NCBI RefSeq assembly: GCF_003534205.1
Contig: NZ_CP011102.1
Location: 1,810,036 to 1,874,035, forward strand
Length of the DNA stretch: 64,000 nucleotides
Source: Listeria weihenstephanensis
Lineage (GTDB): Bacteria > Bacillota > Bacilli > Lactobacillales > Listeriaceae
Direction: 5' to 3'
Shown: positions 60,058 to 64,000 of the stretch, piece by piece
Numbering within the stretch: position 1 is the stretch's first letter
Layout of the letters: each line of letters opens with the position of its first letter
Translations under genes and position numbers: made by a program
The notes under the pieces: model-generated
The model's input: only the letters and a program-made list of their open reading frames with translations
The model's database searches: none
Told to the model about the DNA's origin: nothing

Positions 60058-61932
60058 CTATTTTTTCAAGTCAGCTCGCATAGCAGTGATCGTCCTGGCA
60101 AGTTCAAATGCCAGCGTCATCTCCCCCTGCTGTGATGCGATCTGTAGTTGTTGCTCTTTTTCTTTAATATCTCGTTCTATGCTCGCTTTTCTCAAGCTGG
60201 CAACATAATCTTGATATTCTTCTGTTGAAACCTCTGTGTTTAAAACCATCATTTCAAGCTCGCTCACGAGATTTCGCGTCATATCATCGGGAAGCTGATC
60301 CATTAACACAAGCGGATTCGCATCATTCCCAGTCGCATAAAATCCAATTAAATAGGTATAAAGAGCTTTATAGTTATCGTGATAAAAATCGATTTCTTGC
60401 TCTTGCATCATATTTCGAATCTGGATAAATGCATCGCGATCTTCCAACATATACTTTAGTAAACGCTTCTCTGATGTCAATCCTGCTGATGGCGTCTGCG
60501 TTGGTTGTTGGAAACTAAATTCTTCGTAAGCTGGTCCACCGCCACCATCATAAACTGGATATTCCCCATAATCCTCGGGTGGTGGTCCTCCATAATCGCG
60601 TGGTTTCGGTTTCGCCGATACTAACGACTGCTGCAACTGTTGCTTCAAAGCTTCCATCGAAAGTTCAAACTCAGAACCCAACTGTTTCAAATAAAGTTCG
60701 CGCTCTACAGCTTGATCAAGCTTGCCTATTTCAGCAAGTGCCTCTCCAAGATACGCGATTTTATCCGTTTCATTTTGGAGATTACGGTTTCGTCTCAAAA
60801 ACTGTAATTTAAAAGCCGTCCATGTTAATCGTTGATGCATGTATACTTCGGTAAATTTCTCGACACCTTCCGAACGGATAAAATCATCTGGGTCCTTACC
60901 ATTTGGCAGTTGCAATACAAATACTTCTAACTTGTGTTGCTCTGCCAATAAAGTTCCCGCTTTAAAACTCGCCTCAATACCCGCACGATCACCATCGTAA
61001 CAAATAATCGCTCGGTTTGTAACGCGCCGAATCATCTGCACATGTTCTTCGGTGAGTGATGTACCCATAGAAGCGACGGCATTGTTAAATTCGGCTGAAA
61101 CACTTGAAATAACGTCCATATAACCTTCCAGCAACAAGATTTCTTCTTTCTTACGAATTTCTTGTCGTGCATCTGAAAAATGATATAGGATTTGGCGCTT
61201 ATTAAAAATCGGCGTTTCAGGGCTGTTCAAATACTTTGGCCCATCCTCTTGGTTGAAAAGCCGACCAGAAAAACCTACTAATTGACCGCGATCATTCTTA
61301 ATTGGAAACATAATTCGATTGCGGAACCGATCTACTATATTACCATCATCACGCTCTGTAAGCAAGCCCGATTCCACGGCCAACGACAAATCAACCTCTC
61401 GTTTCTTTAAAAAAGTCGTAACAGTCGATGCATGAGCTGGTGCAAAACCAATTTCAAAATGATCTAGTTCTTGTTCAGACATTCCACGCTCGAGCAAATA
61501 TTGCAATGCCTCTTGCCCTTCCTCGGTCTCCATTAACAAATAGTGATATAGCTTACTTGTTAACTGGTGAATTTCAATCATCTTACCTTCTTGACTATCA
61601 GGCCTACTGGCAGGCGATCCATCCCCCGAAGAAATTTCAATATCGAGTGGAATATGCGTCATATCAGCTACTTTTTTCACTGATTCAACAAAGGAAAGCC
61701 CGTCGATCTGCATTAAAAAGGAAAAAATATTGCCACCTTTACCACAACCAAAACAGTGAAAAATCTGCTTCTCTGGTGATACTGTAAAAGATGGTGTTTT
61801 CTCGCCATGAAAAGGACAAAGCCCCGAGTAATTACGCCCTTGCTTCTTCAATTGCACATAATTACCGACTACATCCACAATGTCCGCTTGAGAACGTATT
61901 TCATCAATCTTTTCTTCTGGAATCCGTTGCAT
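60058..61932 (-). CDS. dnaG: DNA primase
   Basis: 624 residues. N-terminal CHC2 zinc finger (CPFHGEKTPSFTV...HCFGCGKGG, about 40-65), TOPRIM core (LLLEGYMDVI near 260, ICYDGDRAGIEA near 308), and a C-terminal helicase-binding domain after a Gly/Pro/Tyr-rich linker (GGPPPEDYGEYPVYDGGGG near 455-475). Makes RNA primers for replication. GAGG precedes the ATG. Upstream of rpoD as in the macromolecular synthesis operon. Confidence 0.97.
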   Translation of the reverse strand: MQRIPEEKIDEIRSQADIVDVVGNYVQLKKQGRNYSGLCPFHGEKTPSFTVSPEKQIFHCFGCGKGGNIFSFLMQIDGLSFVESVKKVADMTHIPLDIEISSGDGSPASRPDSQEGKMIEIHQLTSKLYHYLLMETEEGQEALQYLLERGMSEQELDHFEIGFAPAHASTVTTFLKKREVDLSLAVESGLLTERDDGNIVDRFRNRIMFPIKNDRGQLVGFSGRLFNQEDGPKYLNSPETPIFNKRQILYHFSDARQEIRKKEEILLLEGYMDVISSVSAEFNNAVASMGTSLTEEHVQMIRRVTNRAIICYDGDRAGIEASFKAGTLLAEQHKLEVFVLQLPNGKDPDDFIRSEGVEKFTEVYMHQRLTWTAFKLQFLRRNRNLQNETDKIAYLGEALAEIGKLDQAVERELYLKQLGSEFELSMEALKQQLQQSLVSAKPKPRDYGGPPPEDYGEYPVYDGGGGPAYEEFSFQQPTQTPSAGLTSEKRLLKYMLEDRDAFIQIRNMMQEQEIDFYHDNYKALYTYLIGFYATGNDANPLVLMDQLPDDMTRNLVSELEMMVLNTEVSTEEYQDYVASLRKASIERDIKEKEQQLQIASQQGEMTLAFELARTITAMRADLKK

Positions 61933-61936
61933 CTAT

Positions 61937-62383
61937 TTATAACCTCGCTTTAATAAACGTATCCAGCTTCTCTAAAAAATTATCATTATCTTGAGAAGTC
62001 ATCGCTCTTGGACCTTTACTATACTTACCTTGCCGGCGCTCTTTCGCATGAAGATAACGCATGTCAAGCATCATCGCGATCTCGGCCTCACGATATTCTT
62101 CTCCTCGGTTAGAGAAGGTCGCTACTTTCTTGGCGATAAGTATACTTGCAAGACCAATATCTTGTGTTACCACGATATCTCCACTTTTAACCAAGTTAAG
62201 TATTCTCATATCCGCAGACTCTTTATCCGTATCGACAAAAATCCATGTCTCACCTTCTGGTAAATTCACCGAAAAATGATTGTATGAGGCCACAAATGTT
62301 AAAGGAATCGCATATCGCTTCGCAAGTTGACGCACCTCATCCTTCACAGGACAAGCATCTGCATCGATAACAATTTGAGTCAT
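61937..62383 (-). CDS. YaiI/YqxD-family protein (DUF188)
   Basis: 148 residues. PIN/NYN-like acidic motif IVIDADACPVKDEV near 4-17, DTDKESADMRI near 51-61, TQDIGLAS near 73, and the conserved C-terminal KGPRAMTSQDNDNFL near 123-137. Nuclease-like fold of unproven function. It ends 4 bp before dnaG. Confidence 0.88.
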   Translation of the reverse strand: MTQIVIDADACPVKDEVRQLAKRYAIPLTFVASYNHFSVNLPEGETWIFVDTDKESADMRILNLVKSGDIVVTQDIGLASILIAKKVATFSNRGEEYREAEIAMMLDMRYLHAKERRQGKYSKGPRAMTSQDNDNFLEKLDTFIKARL

Positions 62384-62419
62384 GTCGCTACTGAGCCTCC
62401 TTCAAAAGCAGGTGTGCAC

Positions 62420-62465
62420 AAAAATATATTATAGCGGTACCTATTTTTTAACCGCTATAATATAT
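62420..62465 (-). terminator. Perfect 15-bp hairpin after the PPDK regulator
   Basis: ATATATTATAGCGGT (62424-62438) and ACCGCTATAATATAT (62451-62465) form a perfect stem with a 12-nt loop. On the minus strand TTTTTG follows the stem, so it can end the ppsR transcript. Confidence 0.65.
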
Positions 62466-62493
62466 ATATTCGCCACAAAATTCGTTTTTCCTT

Positions 62494-63318
62494 CTATAAT
62501 TCTAAATTTTCATCAACAATTTCACCAATATGCATTAAAATATCGTTTGCTGTCTCTTCAATCGCCTTATTCGTTACATCTAACACATAACATCCAAGTT
62601 TATCTGTCAGTTTGGTAAAAATCTCAAGCTCGGCGTCAATCCGATCATGACTCGCATAATTCCCAACGCCGCTAAGTCCAATCGAAGCTAAGCGTTTTTC
62701 ACGAATTTGATTTAATTTTTCCTTGCTGATTTTGAGACCGATAATTTTATTTGGATCGATTTCAAACAGTTCTTCTGGAACTTGCGCTTCTGGAACGATC
62801 GGTACATTCGCGACTTTTAAGCCTTTTAGTGCCAGGTATTGCGAAAGTGGCGTCTTTGATGTACGCGAAATGCCGATCAGAACGTAGTCTGCTTGTAACA
62901 AGCCGCGCGGATTACGTCCATCATCGTTCTCCACCGCAAACTCAATCGCAGCGACTTTACGGAAATATGCCTCATCAAGTGAACGCACCATTCCAGGTTC
63001 TGAAAGTGGCTTGATCTGATACGTTTCTTCCAGTTGAGCTAGAAGTGGCCCGAAAATATCAATAATCGGTACGCCGAAACTTTTCGCAGTTTTATTTAAC
63101 TCATTGCGCACTTCCTCCACCACGATTGTATGCACGATAATTCCATTGTTTACAGCTACTAAATCCACAATTTCCTCAATCATATCCGGTGTATCGACGT
63201 GATGGAACCGGTGAATGAATTGCGGGCTCTTACCAAATTGCATCAAAGCCGCTCGCGTTACTAACTCTGCCGTTTCTCCCGTTGAATCCGAAACAACATA
63301 TACTGCTGGTTGTGTCAT
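62494..63318 (-). CDS. Pyruvate, phosphate dikinase regulatory protein (kinase/phosphorylase)
   Basis: 274 residues of the DUF299/PPSR family, which phosphorylates and dephosphorylates PPDK (or PEP synthase) on Thr using ADP and phosphate. N-terminal [11 protein letters not shown] near 8-18, and a P-loop-like [15 protein letters not shown] near 148-162. No PPDK gene lies in the window; its usual place in Listeria next to glyS is kept. ATG behind AAGGAG. Confidence 0.9.
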   Translation of the reverse strand: MTQPAVYVVSDSTGETAELVTRAALMQFGKSPQFIHRFHHVDTPDMIEEIVDLVAVNNGIIVHTIVVEEVRNELNKTAKSFGVPIIDIFGPLLAQLEETYQIKPLSEPGMVRSLDEAYFRKVAAIEFAVENDDGRNPRGLLQADYVLIGISRTSKTPLSQYLALKGLKVANVPIVPEAQVPEELFEIDPNKIIGLKISKEKLNQIREKRLASIGLSGVGNYASHDRIDAELEIFTKLTDKLGCYVLDVTNKAIEETANDILMHIGEIVDENLEL

Positions 63319-63354
63319 AGTAATTAGCTCCTTTAATTAAAAAGTTTCTCGTTC

Positions 63355-64000
63355 TTATTTCACGTTTATTTCTTCGATTTGAGCAAATTCCTTAATAAAA
63401 CTCGCCAGTTCAAACAATAACGCCAGACGATTATTTCGCACGGCTTCGTCATCACTCATCACAAGCGTATTCTCAAAGTAAGCATCGATCGCTGTCCGTA
63501 ACGCCGCAAAAGCTCGCAGTCTATCGACAATAATCAAGGTTGGATACTCTTTTTTCAACTTCTGAACGGCATCAAATAACTGCTGTTCTGACTCATTTTC
63601 GAAAAGACCGGGATCAATAGTTACATTACCTTGATGCTTCTTAGAAATATTAACAACACGCGCAAGAGCTTCCATTGTTGGACGGAACCACTCCGCATCG
63701 CGATTTTTATTCAGCAACTCCGCACGTTCGATTAACTCGGGTACAACATTGCTGCCCGCCTTAACCACCGCATCAATAATATCATGGCGAATTTGCTGAT
63801 CAGAAAGAATTGCACGTAATCGATTTTGCAAGAATAATTCTACCTGCTCGAAAACTTCTTCACTTGGGATTGTATTCAAGCCTTCAGCACGCTCAATTTC
63901 GACCGTATCCGCTAATACAGAAAGCAATCTTATATCCCAGTTTTTCGCTTGAATAATACGCATAATTCCTAGCGCACTGCGACGTAAACTAAACGGATCC
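63355..64000 (-). CDS. glyS: Glycyl-tRNA synthetase beta subunit (partial, C-terminus only)
   Basis: About 215 C-terminal codons are visible; the reading frame continues off the right edge ([16 protein letters not shown] at the border). GlyS beta normally has about 690 residues. The visible part is the anticodon-binding-like tail with [20 protein letters not shown] near the end. Charges tRNA-Gly with GlyQ. An internal ATG at 63963 is not the start. Confidence 0.93.
   Translation of the reverse strand, partial: DPFSLRRSALGIMRIIQAKNWDIRLLSVLADTVEIERAEGLNTIPSEEVFEQVELFLQNRLRAILSDQQIRHDIIDAVVKAGSNVVPELIERAELLNKNRDAEWFRPTMEALARVVNISKKHQGNVTIDPGLFENESEQQLFDAVQKLKKEYPTLIIVDRLRAFAALRTAIDAYFENTLVMSDDEAVRNNRLALLFELASFIKEFAQIEEINVK

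Overview
The window reads as chromosomal DNA from a low-GC Gram-positive bacterium of the family Listeriaceae (Listeria in the broad sense). This is inferred from the gene products and from gene orders I recall for Listeria: uppS-cdsA-dxr-rseP-proS-polC, opuCABCD, dapA/aspartokinase/asd with RNase J2, PBP-sodA-ispG, zurA-zurM-zurR, and glyS-ppsR-yqxD-dnaG-rpoD-trmK-nif3. No database was searched and the species is not determined.

Layout. 1-11.2 kb (minus strand): translation, isoprenoid and membrane biogenesis (pyrH, frr, uppS, cdsA, dxr, rseP, proS, polC; polC runs off the left edge). 11.4-17.4 kb: a membrane-anchored glycerophosphodiesterase, a small membrane protein, a UvrA-like twin ATPase and a small P-loop kinase. 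17.4-21.0 kb: the OpuC compatible-solute ABC transporter with a SigB-type promoter. 21.4-21.8 kb: a compact Fst-like type I toxin-antitoxin locus too small for ordinary gene calling. 21.8-25.7 kb: thiT behind a TPP riboswitch, an ABC-F protein, an acetyltransferase and a membrane-anchored protein. 26-31.3 kb: rnjB-dapA-aspartokinase-asd. 31.6-36.6 kb: an accessory block with a large peptidoglycan-binding/DUF1906-like protein broken by a stop codon, three tandem paralogous membrane proteins, a phage-type regulator and a small secreted protein. 36.6-42.7 kb: class B PBP, sodA, a broken GNAT toxin-like pair, a DUF1189-like protein and ispG. 42.8-48.1 kb: copper ATPase, BCCT betaine transporter, exonuclease, YdeI-like protein. 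48.3-50.4 kb: zinc uptake operon. 50.5-58.7 kb: TspO-like protein, acetyltransferase, pyrophosphatase, endonuclease IV, CshB, IspH, Nif3-like protein, TrmK. 58.8-64 kb: rpoD, dnaG, yqxD, ppsR and the C-terminal part of glyS.

How it fits together. Four isoprenoid genes (dxr, ispG, ispH, uppS) are scattered through the window, so the organism uses the MEP pathway and feeds undecaprenyl carrier synthesis. Osmotic stress is covered twice (OpuC and a BetL-like carrier), each with a SigB-like candidate promoter. Metal control is visible as a Zur-like box before zurA and CsoR-like boxes before the copper ATPase.

The most interesting items are: (1) the Fst-like toxin with a ~75-nt antisense RNA, a duplicated start region whose mismatches all remain G-U pairable, and an apparent one-base frameshift in the toxin; (2) the DUF1906-like protein with a hydrophobic C-terminal hairpin followed by three immunity-like paralogs; (3) a dispersed structured repeat after frr and, in almost three tandem 123-bp copies, after rnjB, with compensatory changes in its hairpin; (4) a 125-bp near-perfect palindrome at 47.4 kb; (5) a frameshifted GNAT toxin-like gene overlapping a small antitoxin-like gene.
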